A DNA stretch of 64,000 nt from Pseudomonadota bacterium (lineage in GTDB: Bacteria; Pseudomonadota; Alphaproteobacteria; Rhizobiales; Xanthobacteraceae), in contig JAEXYA010000065.1 in assembly GCA_023451825.1 (NCBI GenBank), positions 20,391 to 84,390 of the forward strand, read 5' to 3'. Position numbers and translations under genes: made by a program. Positions 29,878 through 37,742 of the stretch are shown here, one piece after another. Every line of letters begins with the position of its first letter. The first letter of the stretch is position 1. The notes under the pieces are model-generated. The model saw only the letters and a program-made list of their open reading frames with translations. It had not been told where the DNA came from and did not search any database.

Positions 29878-29901
29878 CCGTTGATCTCTGTGTTCGATCT
29901 C

Positions 29902-29988
29902 CGTCATTGCGAGGAGCAAAGCGACGAAGCAATCCAGAAGCCACTCGCGCAGGAAGACTGGATTGCTTCGCTGCGCTCGCAATGACGG
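29902..29988. repeat. Dispersed palindromic repeat, family A copy 2
   Basis: Inverted arms CGTCATTGCGAGGAGC and GCTCGCAATGACGG flank AGCAATCCAG/CTGGATTGCT. It fills the pqqC-pqqD spacer and ends at the last base before the pqqC stop codon. Confidence 0.8.
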
Positions 29989-30750
29989 CTATGGCGTCGC
30001 CGGCACAAAAGCGCCCGGCGGCACATGGCCATCCACATAGGCATGATATAGCGCGTCGAGCTGCACCCACAACACATTGGTCTTGAAGATCAGCGCATTG
30101 GCCACCAGCCGGCGCTCCGCCGGAGATGTGGCATGCTGCTTGACATAATCCAGCGCAAAGCCGGCATCGCGTGGCGCCTGGGTCAGGCGGCGCGAGAAAT
30201 AGCTCATGATGTCCGGATTGACGAAGTCATAGTGCTTCAGCATGCCGGAAATGCGCTCTTCATGCAGGTTCGGCGCGAACAGCTCGGTCAGCGAGGAGGC
30301 GATCGCCTCCAGCGGCGAGCGGTCGCGGACATAATGCACATAGGCTTCCACGGCAAAGCGCGTGGCCGGCAGAATGCCCTCGGTGGATTCCACATAGGCG
30401 CTATCCAGCCCGAGCCCCTCGGTGAGCTTCAGCCAGCGCTCGATGCCGCCTTCCGCGCCCACATCGCCATCGTGATCCTCGATGCGATGCCGCCATTCCA
30501 GCCGCGTCGCGCGGTCGCGGAAGCGCGAGATGACCACCGCATCCTTGATGGGGATCGTGCTCTGATAATAATAGCGGTTGAGCGCCCAGGCCTGCACCTG
30601 GCCCTTGTTGAGCTGGCCGCCATGCAGGAGCTTATGAAACGGATGCAGGCTGTGATAGCGCGTCGCGCCGATCTCGCGCAGCGCCGCCTCCAATTGCTCG
30701 GCACTGTCGAGCGGCACGCTGGGATCGATCGAGAGCGCGGACACTTTCAC
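29989..30750 (-). CDS. pqqC: Pyrroloquinoline-quinone synthase PqqC
   Basis: 253 residues, normal length. It catalyses the final ring closure and eight-electron oxidation to PQQ without a metal or cofactor. HPFHKLLHGGQLNKGQVQAW and NRYYYQSTIPIKDA near the N-terminus are the family signature, with RLEWRHRIEDHDG following. It begins 13 bases after the pqqB stop. Confidence 0.96.
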   Translation of the reverse strand: MKVSALSIDPSVPLDSAEQLEAALREIGATRYHSLHPFHKLLHGGQLNKGQVQAWALNRYYYQSTIPIKDAVVISRFRDRATRLEWRHRIEDHDGDVGAEGGIERWLKLTEGLGLDSAYVESTEGILPATRFAVEAYVHYVRDRSPLEAIASSLTELFAPNLHEERISGMLKHYDFVNPDIMSYFSRRLTQAPRDAGFALDYVKQHATSPAERRLVANALIFKTNVLWVQLDALYHAYVDGHVPPGAFVPATP

Positions 30751-30763
30751 AACCAGATCTCCA

Positions 30764-31693
30764 TCACAGCGTAATCTCCATCCCGTTATGAGGGATCTTC
30801 CAGCCGGTGGTTGTCAATGCCGCGCGCTCGGCGGAATCGTGCAGCAGCGCCGGATTTGAATTGTTGATGTGCAAAAAGAACTTTTGCCCGATGCCGGCGT
30901 CAGCCAGCGATGCGATGGCGCCGTCGGCGCCCGACATCGCGATATGGCCCATGCTCTGGCCCGTCTTCTGGCCGAGCCCGGCGGTGATCAATTCGTCGTC
31001 GCGCCACACGGTGCCGTCGAAGAACAACAGCGGCGCGCCTGATATGCGAGCCTTCAGGTCGGGCGTCACGCGCGCGCAGGCGGCGATGAAGTAGAAATGC
31101 TTGCCGCTGGCAGGCTCGCTGATGCGCAGGCCGAGCGTATCACCATCGCCATCCGCGCCGGCCGGATGCGCCTGTCCTTCGAGATACCACGCGCCTTTGC
31201 CGGGCACGGTGAAAGGCGTCACTTCGAGGCCAGTTGCCGTGCCATCCTGCAACCGTAGCGCAAAGCTCGCATCGATTTCGATGGCCTCGCGCTTCACGTT
31301 CTTCTCAGACAACACGTTGAAGATGCTGTTGGCCTTCAGGATCGTCAGCACGCGCGCATGCGCGTAGACCGTAAAAGGCGAGCCCTCGCGCATCGACAGC
31401 AGCCCCGCGACGGCATCCACCTCGCCATTGGTCAGGATCACGCCGGCGATCGGTGAATGCCGCAGCGCACCGTCCTGCGGATGCAGTTGTGGCGTGTCGG
31501 TGACCTGTTGTCGCAGATCGGGAGATGCGTTGATCAGAAACCAGTTGCGGTCATCTGCACTGACCGCAATGCAGGCCTGTCCGCTCTGCAATTCCGGCCG
31601 CTCGCTGCGGGCCGCCCGACACATCTGGCAGCCGCAATTCCACTGGGGAATACCGCCACCAGCTGCAGCTCCAAGAACGACGATACGCAACAT
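30764..31693 (-). CDS. pqqB: PQQ biosynthesis protein PqqB
   Basis: 309 residues from the ATG giving MLRIVVLGAAAGGGIPQWNC; the open frame extends upstream through pqqA but this is the family start. Metallo-beta-lactamase-fold protein with the N-terminal CGCQMC. It acts on the crosslinked peptide-derived intermediate (hydroxylase role reported for the family). It follows pqqA after a strong hairpin and is 13 bases from pqqC. Confidence 0.94.
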   Translation of the reverse strand: MLRIVVLGAAAGGGIPQWNCGCQMCRAARSERPELQSGQACIAVSADDRNWFLINASPDLRQQVTDTPQLHPQDGALRHSPIAGVILTNGEVDAVAGLLSMREGSPFTVYAHARVLTILKANSIFNVLSEKNVKREAIEIDASFALRLQDGTATGLEVTPFTVPGKGAWYLEGQAHPAGADGDGDTLGLRISEPASGKHFYFIAACARVTPDLKARISGAPLLFFDGTVWRDDELITAGLGQKTGQSMGHIAMSGADGAIASLADAGIGQKFFLHINNSNPALLHDSAERAALTTTGWKIPHNGMEITL

Positions 31694-31737
31694 GAGATCG
31701 CCCCGAGCGTCAGCTAGTTTTGCAAGAAATTCAGCCG

Positions 31738-31773
31738 AAAAGGGCGTCTTCCCGGAATGCGGCAAGACGCCCT
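31738..31773 (-). terminator. Attenuator-like hairpin between pqqA and pqqB
   Basis: Arms AGGGCGTCTT (31741-31750) and AAGACGCCCT (31764-31773), 10 bp perfect with a further short stem in the loop. On the minus strand it is followed by TTTTCGGC. Partial termination here would give more pqqA than pqqBCDE transcript, as is known in other PQQ producers. Confidence 0.65.
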
Positions 31774-31794
31774 GATCGGCTGCGATATCGGGTC

Positions 31795-31875
31795 TTACTT
31801 GCGGGCTGCGCAAGCATACATGTTGATTTCCATGCCGACCGCAACTTCGACGATCTTTGGTGCTTTCCAGGCCAT
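31795..31875 (-). CDS. pqqA: PQQ precursor peptide PqqA
   Basis: 26 residues, too short for standard ORF lists. The peptide has the required Glu-X3-Tyr core (VGMEINMYACAARK), whose Glu and Tyr are crosslinked by PqqE to become PQQ. GGGAGA ribosome site six bases before the ATG. Good sigma-70-type promoter upstream and a hairpin after the stop. First gene of pqqABCDE-pip. Confidence 0.93.
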   Translation of the reverse strand: MAWKAPKIVEVAVGMEINMYACAARK

Positions 31876-31919
31876 GTGTCTCTCCCGCTCGTGAATGCAG
31901 CCAATGCTGCAAGGAGGTA

Positions 31920-31948
31920 AGTCTAATCGCTGCCCAAAGGTTCGCCAA
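31920..31948 (-). promoter_or_regulatory. Probable housekeeping promoter of pqqA
   Basis: On the minus strand TTGGCG (31943-31948), a 17-base spacer and TAGACT (31920-31925). The implied transcription start is about 35-40 bases before the pqqA ATG. The remaining upstream spacer to 32151 shows nothing else I can name. Confidence 0.5.
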
Positions 31949-32151
31949 TGGCTTCGTCATCAGAATGTGAGGCAAGCCGGGCAGTTTTAATGTTGGGATT
32001 CACGTTTGCGTGCGCCGCACAATCGATCGCATTGCAACATTGCAAACCGTGCCGCGTTCCTTAACTTCGCAGTCCTTAACTTGGACAGAATGTTTGCGGC
32101 AAAGCCATCGCCCGTTATGGACGGCAATTTTTCAGGAAGTCGGGGATCGTC

Positions 32152-32406
32152 ATGCCACGTTATTTCTTCAACACCCGCCTCGGCGAGGAAGTCGTCGATG
32201 ACCCCGACGGCGAGATGCTGCGTAATCCCGATCATGCCTGGGAAACGGCGCGTGCCATGATCATGCAGTTGTTGCGTTCCGAAGGGGCGCAGCGCGATCT
32301 GCTGGCCGCGGTGCTGGAAGTGACCGACGAGCAGGGGGAGATCGTGCTGGAATTTCCGTTCAGCGAAGCCTTGCTGGATTCCGTGGATTCAACGACGCGA
32401 CACTGA
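32152..32406 (+). CDS. DUF6894 family protein
   Basis: 84 residues, beginning MPRYFFNTRLGEEVVDDPDG, the characteristic opening of DUF6894, a small cytosolic family abundant in Bradyrhizobium relatives. It ends with an acidic VTDEQGEIVLEFPFSEAL segment. Function unknown. Divergent from pqqA and followed 133 bases later by the sugar dehydrogenase gene. Confidence 0.75.
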   Translation: MPRYFFNTRLGEEVVDDPDGEMLRNPDHAWETARAMIMQLLRSEGAQRDLLAAVLEVTDEQGEIVLEFPFSEALLDSVDSTTRH

Positions 32407-32539
32407 CGCGATATATGCGCTCATGTTTTGATTGCGCGACGACGGTAAATCATCTCAGAGTGTCGGCAGGAAAGTTCCGGGGAGCGCGGCAAATGTCTGC
32501 CGTGCCTCGATAGAGGGCTTCCTCCACAGGGAGAGATCC

Positions 32540-33931
32540 ATGACTGTCTACGCGTCCGCGCGCCAGGCCCTGCTTGCCAGCGCCCTGGTCGGTGCTTTTG
32601 CAACCGGCGCCATTGCCCAGCAATCCGATTCGGCCCCCGCGGCCACGCCACCCGCCGCAGCACCGCCTGCCGCTGCGGCGCCGGCTGTTACTCCTACTCC
32701 TGCGCCTGCGCCCGCACCGGCGGCGCCGCAAGCTGCAGCGCCGGCGCCTGCTGCCGCCGCCGCAGCGCCTGCCGCACCAGCCCTTCCGCCGGGCTCACCA
32801 TTGATCGGTCGTCCCGCCGATAATGCTGCGGCCGCCAAGCTTGCGCCGGTCGCACCGCCACCGATTCCGTCCGCGGCCGACAAGCTGCCGACCGCCAAGC
32901 TGAAGGTGCCGGCCGGCTTCAATGTGGAAGTCTATGCCGCCGGCATGGCCAATGCGCGCTCCATGCGCGAAGGCGACAAGGGCACCGTGTTCGTCGGCTC
33001 GCGCCTCGTGGACAAGGTCTATGCCGTCACCAATCAGGACGGCAAGCGTGCGGTGAAGGTGCTGGCCTCGGGCCTCTATCGCCCGAACGGTTTGGCCTTC
33101 AAGGACGGCACGCTCTATATCGGCGAATTGTCGAAGATTTCGAAGATCGAGAAGGTCGAGGACAATCTCGACAATCCGCCGAAGCCGACCATGATCTACG
33201 ACAAGCTGCCGAAGGACGAGGCCCATGGCTGGAAGTTCATCGGCATCGGGCCGGACAACAAGCTCTATGTCCCGGTCGGCCAGCCCGGCAACAGCGTGCT
33301 GCATAGCGAGGATCACGGCCAGATCCGCCGCATGAATCTCGATGGATCGGGCGCGGAAGTCGTGGTGCGCGGCATGCGCAATACGGTGGGCTTCGACTGG
33401 AATCCCGAAACCAAGCAGATGTACTTCACCGACAACGGCCGCGACTGGATGTCGGAGACGGTGCCGGAGGACGAGCTCAACCGTGTCACCAAGGTCGGCG
33501 AGAATTTCGGCGCGCCGTTCTGCCACCAGGGCAACATCCTCGATCCCGAATTCGGCTGGGGCAAGTCCTGCGCGGACTACACGGCGCCGGTCGGCCTGCT
33601 CGGTGCGCACACTGCGGCGCTCGGCATGCGCTTCTATAATGGCAAGCAATTCCCTGCCGCCTACAAGAACGCGATCTTCATCGCGCGTCACGGCTCGTGG
33701 AATAAATCGCAGAAGCTCGGCGGCGATGTGGTCGTGGCGAAGCTGAACAAGGACGGCACGGTGAAGTCGATCGAACCGTTTTTGACCGGCTTCATCGAAG
33801 ACAACAAATATGTCGGCCGCCCCGTGGACGTGCTGCCGATGAAGGATGGTTCGCTGTTGGTCTCCGACGACTGGAACGGCGCCATCTATCGCATCAGCTA
33901 CGGCAAGCCGAAGGTGGCCGGGAAGAAGTAG
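32540..33931 (+). CDS. Secreted PQQ-dependent sugar (sorbosone-type) dehydrogenase
   Basis: 463 residues from the ATG giving MTVYASARQALLASALVGAF; GGGAGAGA lies upstream, so the longer frame is ignored. Sec signal peptide with likely cleavage after AIA (residue about 26). Residues about 28-115 are Ala/Pro-rich low complexity, a probable periplasmic linker. Residues about 120-463 are a sorbosone dehydrogenase/soluble glucose dehydrogenase beta-propeller, with GLYRPNGLAFKDGTLYIGEL and MRNTVGFDWNPETKQMYFTD. Such enzymes use PQQ, and the pqq operon is next door. Electrons probably go to the diheme cytochrome c downstream. Substrate unknown. Confidence 0.82.
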   Translation: MTVYASARQALLASALVGAFATGAIAQQSDSAPAATPPAAAPPAAAAPAVTPTPAPAPAPAAPQAAAPAPAAAAAAPAAPALPPGSPLIGRPADNAAAAKLAPVAPPPIPSAADKLPTAKLKVPAGFNVEVYAAGMANARSMREGDKGTVFVGSRLVDKVYAVTNQDGKRAVKVLASGLYRPNGLAFKDGTLYIGELSKISKIEKVEDNLDNPPKPTMIYDKLPKDEAHGWKFIGIGPDNKLYVPVGQPGNSVLHSEDHGQIRRMNLDGSGAEVVVRGMRNTVGFDWNPETKQMYFTDNGRDWMSETVPEDELNRVTKVGENFGAPFCHQGNILDPEFGWGKSCADYTAPVGLLGAHTAALGMRFYNGKQFPAAYKNAIFIARHGSWNKSQKLGGDVVVAKLNKDGTVKSIEPFLTGFIEDNKYVGRPVDVLPMKDGSLLVSDDWNGAIYRISYGKPKVAGKK

Positions 33932-33941
33932 TTCGTTCTAA

Positions 33942-33965
33942 CCTCTCCCCGCCTGCGGGGAGAGG
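33942..33965. terminator. Hairpin after the sugar dehydrogenase gene
   Basis: Arms CCTCTCCCCG and CGGGGAGAGG, 10 bp, four-base loop, starting 11 bases after the stop codon. No T-run. Related to the GGGGAG-type dispersed repeats. Confidence 0.5.
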
Positions 33966-34047
33966 TCGCCGCGTCTTCGCGGCGGGTGCCGAAGCAGTTT
34001 GCGGCCATCCCTTGCGAATGGCTTCGCCATTCGCTGGGAGACGCGGC

Positions 34048-34145
34048 CTAAGAAGGCCGCTCCTCAGGATGAGGACAAAGTACAACGTCGTAGAAGACCC
34101 TCATGGTGAGGAGCCCGCGAAGCGGGCGTCTCGAACCATGCAGGC
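34048..34145. repeat. Dispersed repeat of the TCCTCAGGATGAGG / CCCTCATGGTGAGG type
   Basis: Contains two halves, GCTCCTCAGGATGAGG and CCCTCATGGTGAGGAGCC, followed by GCGAAGCGGGCGTCTCGAAC. This looks like a dispersed intergenic repeat common in the group, judged by pattern only. It ends about 55 bases before the cytochrome gene. Confidence 0.45.
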
Positions 34146-34198
34146 CGAGCACTTTCCGCGTCCCTATGTGATTTCCATGCAAGAAAGCTTATCGCCCG

Positions 34199-34765
34199 AT
34201 GCGCCCGTTTGCAGTCATCGTTGCTCTTCTTCTCTGTTCATCGCCCCTCTCTGCCGCAGAGCCTATCGCCGAGCGCGCCGCACCTTGCCTCGCCTGCCAC
34301 GGCGAGAAGGGGACGTCGGAAACTGACATCACACCCTCGCTCGGCGCGCAGCAGCCGGCCTATACGCTGATCCAGCTCTACATGTTCCGTGAAAAACTGC
34401 GCATCTTCGAGCCGATGAACGAGATGGCGAAGGATCTCACCGACGACGACCTGCGCATCTTCTCCGATTACATCGCGACATTGCCGAAGCCGGTCGCGAT
34501 CGATGGCGGCGATCCCGCACGCATGCAGGCAGCGAAAGCGCTGACCTCGCAATTCCGCTGCGACAGCTGCCACAATCCTGATTTCGCCGGCCGCGACAAT
34601 ATCCCGCGCATCGCTGCCCAGCGCGAGGATTACCTCGCCAAGACCATGCGCGAATACAAGGACAACAGCCGTCACGGCTATGATGCGACCATGGCCGATG
34701 TGATGCAGCCGATCACGGACGCGCAGATCGTGGAGCTGGCGTATTATCTCGCACGGGTGAAGTAG
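34199..34765 (+). CDS. Diheme c-type cytochrome
   Basis: 188 residues with a Sec signal peptide ([20 protein letters not shown]). Two heme-binding motifs, CLACH near residue 30 and CDSCH near residue 122, place two class I cytochrome domains in tandem. Axial Met candidates are in the NEMAKDL and YDATMADVM regions. Periplasmic electron carrier; position after the PQQ-type dehydrogenase suggests that it accepts that enzyme's electrons. Confidence 0.9.
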   Translation: MRPFAVIVALLLCSSPLSAAEPIAERAAPCLACHGEKGTSETDITPSLGAQQPAYTLIQLYMFREKLRIFEPMNEMAKDLTDDDLRIFSDYIATLPKPVAIDGGDPARMQAAKALTSQFRCDSCHNPDFAGRDNIPRIAAQREDYLAKTMREYKDNSRHGYDATMADVMQPITDAQIVELAYYLARVK

Positions 34766-34776
34766 GGCGCCTTCTT

Positions 34777-34931
34777 TCCCTCCCCCAAGCGGCGAAGCCG
34801 CGCCGTGGGGAGGGTGGCGCGCAGCGCCGGGTGGGGTGCTTCCTCAAGCTCCGAGCGTGCGGAGGCACCCCACCCGTCTCGAACGCTACGCGTTCGATCC
34901 ACCCTCCCCATTCGCTTCGCTCCGGGGAGGG
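34777..34931. repeat. GGGGAGGG-type repeat, long copy
   Basis: Begins TTCCCTCCCCCAAGCGGCGA, contains an internal GGTGGGGTGC / GCACCCCACC arm pair, and ends TTCGCTCCGGGGAGGGAGA. It is nearly the same arrangement as 56838-57006. It immediately follows the cytochrome gene. Confidence 0.7.
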
Positions 34932-35488
34932 AGAAGCGCGCCGTCTCAATTCTGTTTCCACTTTGTTCTTGACAAAATTCCCATTCTCGCCAATATCCCT
35001 CCCGTCTTTGTTCGGTGAGGGGCGTTTCTAGAGACGTCGTGAAACGGAACAACGATGCGGCGCCTGCGGGCCGGGGGAGGACGTATCCCCCAGCACTCGG
35101 GTGGTCGAGGGTCACCGTCCGGGCCCAATACGGGGCTCTGCCGCTAGCGCGGCTGGACGTGGTGCGGGCGAAGGCAGGGAAACCTGTCGGATGAATCCCT
35201 TGCGAGGGATTGCCCAGTACCCGGAAGAACGGTCCTTCGACTGGCAAAACGTCGCGGTGGCGCGCCGTAAGGCGTTGCGCAATTGCGGTTTCGCTGGCGA
35301 TCCAGCGAGACGGATTGCGCCAAGTCCCACCTACGCGCCTTGCGGCGCGCCGCCTCCCCTCATGCCTTGAGGGGAGATCTGCTCACACCTCGGACGCTTG
35401 TAGCGCCGCGAGACAGCAATGCCGTGTTCGCATTTGGCATCGCGGGCACATGCTGCGATAAACCTCACCGGAATAACGGGAGCATTGC
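34932..35488. other. Long gene-free stretch, possibly a structured RNA or repeat unit
   Basis: No convincing protein is encoded; the short open frames here lack ribosome sites and family features. It starts with a promoter-like TTGACA (34969-34974), a 16-base spacer and CAATAT, followed by GC-rich sequence with several short complementary arms, e.g. GAATCCCT/AGGGATT near 35190-35213. It ends 40 bases before the amidase with no clear terminator. It may be a dispersed element or an RNA gene; I do not recognise it. Confidence 0.3.
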
Positions 35489-36892
35489 ATGAACGATCTC
35501 TGGCGTCTGTCGGCCTCTGAACTCGCGAGCCTGATCAAGCAACGCAAGGTGTCTGCGAAGGAAGCCGCGCAATCTGGCCTCGACAGGCTCGATGCGGCGA
35601 ATCCCGCGATCAATGCCGTGGTCGATCATCGTCCCGAAGACGTTCTCGCGCAGGCCGCGGCCGTGGACGCAGCGCTCGCACGTGGCATCAATGTCGGTCC
35701 GCTCGCCGGCGTGCCCGTCACCGTGAAGGTGAATATCGACTACAAGGGTTATGCCACGTCGAACGGCGTAAAAATCCAGAACGAGATCATCGCCACCTCG
35801 AACAGCCCGGTGATCGACAATCTCATCAAGGCTGGCGCAGTCATTCTCGGCCGCACCAATTGCCCCGCCTTCTCCTATCGCTGGTTCACCACCAACCAGC
35901 TCTATGGCGACACCAAAAATCCGCGCGATCCCTCGCTGACGCCCGGTGGCTCATCCGGCGGCGCGGGTGCTTCGGTCGCAGCCGGCATCGGCCACATCGC
36001 CCATGGCACCGATATCGCCGGCTCGATCCGCTATCCCGCTTATGCCTGCGGCGTGCATGGCCTGCGTCCCACCGTCGGCCGCATCGCCGCCTACAATCAG
36101 GCGCTGCCCGAGCGCATCATTTCCGGCCAGATCACCGCAGTGTCCGGTCCGCTCGCGCGCACCATTGCGGACGTCCGTCTCGGCCTCGAAGCCATGTCGC
36201 AACCGGACGTGCGCGATCCTTGGTATGCGCCGGTGCCGCTGATCGGCGCGCCGCGCGAGAAGCGCGTCGCCATGTGCCTGCGGCCGGATGGCCTCGAAAT
36301 CACCAAGGCGGTGGAAAGCGCCGTGCGCGATGCCGGCAAGCGGTTGGAGCGGGCAGGGTGGATCGTCGAGGAAGTCGAAAACACCCCGGCACTGCGCGAG
36401 GCAGCGGCGCTGCAGACCACGATCTGGTTCGGCGATGGTTATCAGGGCATGCTCGATGCTGCCGAGCGCGAGGGCGATCCTGCCGCACTCGTCTGCCTGC
36501 GCGGCCAGAAGGACAAGCTCAAGGACTTTGACAATGGCGGCCTGTCGCGCGCGCTGGTGCGCCGCTCGACTTTCGTCCGCGACTGGGAGCTGTTCCTGCA
36601 GCGTTACGCCGTGGTGCTGATGCCGATGTCCGGCGAATTGCCGTTCCCGGACAATCTCGATCTGGAGGGTGAGGAGGGCTTTGCCCGCGTCTGGGCGGCA
36701 CAAATGCCGCAGATCGGCATTCCCTTCATGGGCCTGCCGGCGCTCAGCGTCGCCACGGGCCTCGTCGGCCGCACGCCGACCGGCGTCCAGGTCGTCGCCG
36801 GCCGTTATCGCGAGGATCTCTGCCTCGCCGCGGGCGAAGCCATCGAAGCTGGCGGCACGCCGCCGATGCCCTGCGATCCCATCACTGCGTGA
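35489..36892 (+). CDS. Amidase of the amidase-signature family
   Basis: 467 residues, cytosolic. It hydrolyses amide bonds of an unknown substrate. The Ser-cisSer-Lys triad is visible: Lys in PVTVKVNIDYKG (about residue 80), cis-Ser in GGSSGGAGAS (about 155) and nucleophile Ser in TDIAGSIRYP (about 178). Length is normal. The next gene (glutathione peroxidase) starts 8 bases after the stop, suggesting one transcript amidase-gpx-DUF3297. No link to the aromatic regulon is visible. Confidence 0.88.
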   Translation: MNDLWRLSASELASLIKQRKVSAKEAAQSGLDRLDAANPAINAVVDHRPEDVLAQAAAVDAALARGINVGPLAGVPVTVKVNIDYKGYATSNGVKIQNEIIATSNSPVIDNLIKAGAVILGRTNCPAFSYRWFTTNQLYGDTKNPRDPSLTPGGSSGGAGASVAAGIGHIAHGTDIAGSIRYPAYACGVHGLRPTVGRIAAYNQALPERIISGQITAVSGPLARTIADVRLGLEAMSQPDVRDPWYAPVPLIGAPREKRVAMCLRPDGLEITKAVESAVRDAGKRLERAGWIVEEVENTPALREAAALQTTIWFGDGYQGMLDAAEREGDPAALVCLRGQKDKLKDFDNGGLSRALVRRSTFVRDWELFLQRYAVVLMPMSGELPFPDNLDLEGEEGFARVWAAQMPQIGIPFMGLPALSVATGLVGRTPTGVQVVAGRYREDLCLAAGEAIEAGGTPPMPCDPITA

Positions 36893-36899
36893 GGCCCTG

Positions 36900-37376
36900 A
36901 TGAGCACCATTTATGATTTCAAGGCCGACTTGCTCAAAGGCGATACGGTCTCGCTGAAGGCTTTTGAGGGCAAGGTGCTGCTGGTGGTGAACACCGCCAG
37001 CGCCTGCGGTTTCACGCCGCAATATGAGGGCCTCGAACAGTTGCAGCGCGACTATGGCGCACGCGGCTTCACCGTGCTGGGTTTCCCCTGCAACCAGTTC
37101 GGTGGTCAGGAGCCCGGCACCGCCGAGGAGATCGCCGGCTTCTGCCAATCGACCTATGACGTCTCGTTCCCGATGTTCGCCAAGATCGACGTGAACGGGG
37201 CGCTCGCCCACCCATTGTATAATTTCCTCAAATCTGAGAAGTCGGGCCTGCTGGGATCGGCGATCAAGTGGAATTTCACAAAGTTCCTGGTCGATCGGTC
37301 CGGCCGGGTGGTCGATCGCTTTTCGCCGACCACCAAACCCGAAGCCCTGCGCGACAAGATCGAGGCCCTGCTATGA
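36900..37376 (+). CDS. Glutathione peroxidase family protein
   Basis: 158 residues from the ATG giving MSTIYDFKADLLKGD; the longer frame lies within the amidase gene. Thioredoxin fold with peroxidatic Cys in NTASACGFTPQYEGL (a Cys, not selenocysteine), LGFPCNQFGGQEPG and a late WNFTKFLVDRSG, the family blocks. It reduces hydroperoxides with thiols. The stop overlaps the next start by four bases (ATGA). Confidence 0.94.
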   Translation: MSTIYDFKADLLKGDTVSLKAFEGKVLLVVNTASACGFTPQYEGLEQLQRDYGARGFTVLGFPCNQFGGQEPGTAEEIAGFCQSTYDVSFPMFAKIDVNGALAHPLYNFLKSEKSGLLGSAIKWNFTKFLVDRSGRVVDRFSPTTKPEALRDKIEALL

Positions 37377-37624
37377 CCGAGAACCCCACTCAGCCCGCCA
37401 TCCCGGACCGTCTCTCGGTGGATCCGAGCAGCCCGTTCTACAATGAGGCCGTTCTGCAGTTCGACGTCGGCATCCGCTTCAAGGGCGTCGAGAAGAGCAA
37501 TGTTGAGGAGTATTGCATCAGCGAGGGCTGGGTCCGCGTCCCCGCCGGCGCCGCCAAGGACCGCCACGGCAATCCCTTGCTGATCAAGCTGTCCGGCGAA
37601 GTCGAAGCCTATTATCGCGATTGA
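37373..37624 (+). CDS. DUF3297 family protein
   Basis: 83 residues from the ATG that overlaps the gpx stop. The sequence IPDRLSVDPSSPFYNE ... GIRFKGVEKSNVEEYCISEG is the standard DUF3297 pattern, a glutathione-peroxidase-associated cytosolic protein of unknown role. Translational coupling to gpx supports a shared role in peroxide defence. Confidence 0.85.
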   Translation: MTENPTQPAIPDRLSVDPSSPFYNEAVLQFDVGIRFKGVEKSNVEEYCISEGWVRVPAGAAKDRHGNPLLIKLSGEVEAYYRD

Positions 37625-37672
37625 TTGCAGTGCAGCACAGCTGACTAGCAAAAAGGCGATGCCCGGCTAAAT

Positions 37673-37684
37673 TTGAAGCTTAAA
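37673..37684. promoter_or_regulatory. MarR-type operator site 1 (ABC transporter)
   Basis: TTGAAGCTTAAA, an imperfect palindrome identical to the 12-mer at 62510. It lies about 70 bases upstream of the ABC ATPase start and overlaps a TAAAAT that could be a -10 element. Confidence 0.65.
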
Positions 37685-37742
37685 ATAAAGGCCGGTTCTG
37701 GTTATGCTGCCTTCATTGGGCATGACCAATGAAGGACCGGGA

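Noticed and set aside
28364..30070. 568-residue version of pqqE starting upstream of pqqD
   Set aside because: The extra sequence crosses the pqqD gene and a repeat; the ATG overlapping the pqqD stop fits PqqE length.
35101..35461. Small open frames in the gene-free stretch before the amidase
   Set aside because: No ribosome sites, composition unlike neighbouring genes, and no recognisable family; described as non-coding instead.
34932..35488. tmRNA, RNase P RNA, cobalamin riboswitch or group II intron in the gene-free stretch
   Set aside because: None of the conserved cores (tag reading frame, RNase P P4 core, B12 box, intron domain V) could be found by eye.
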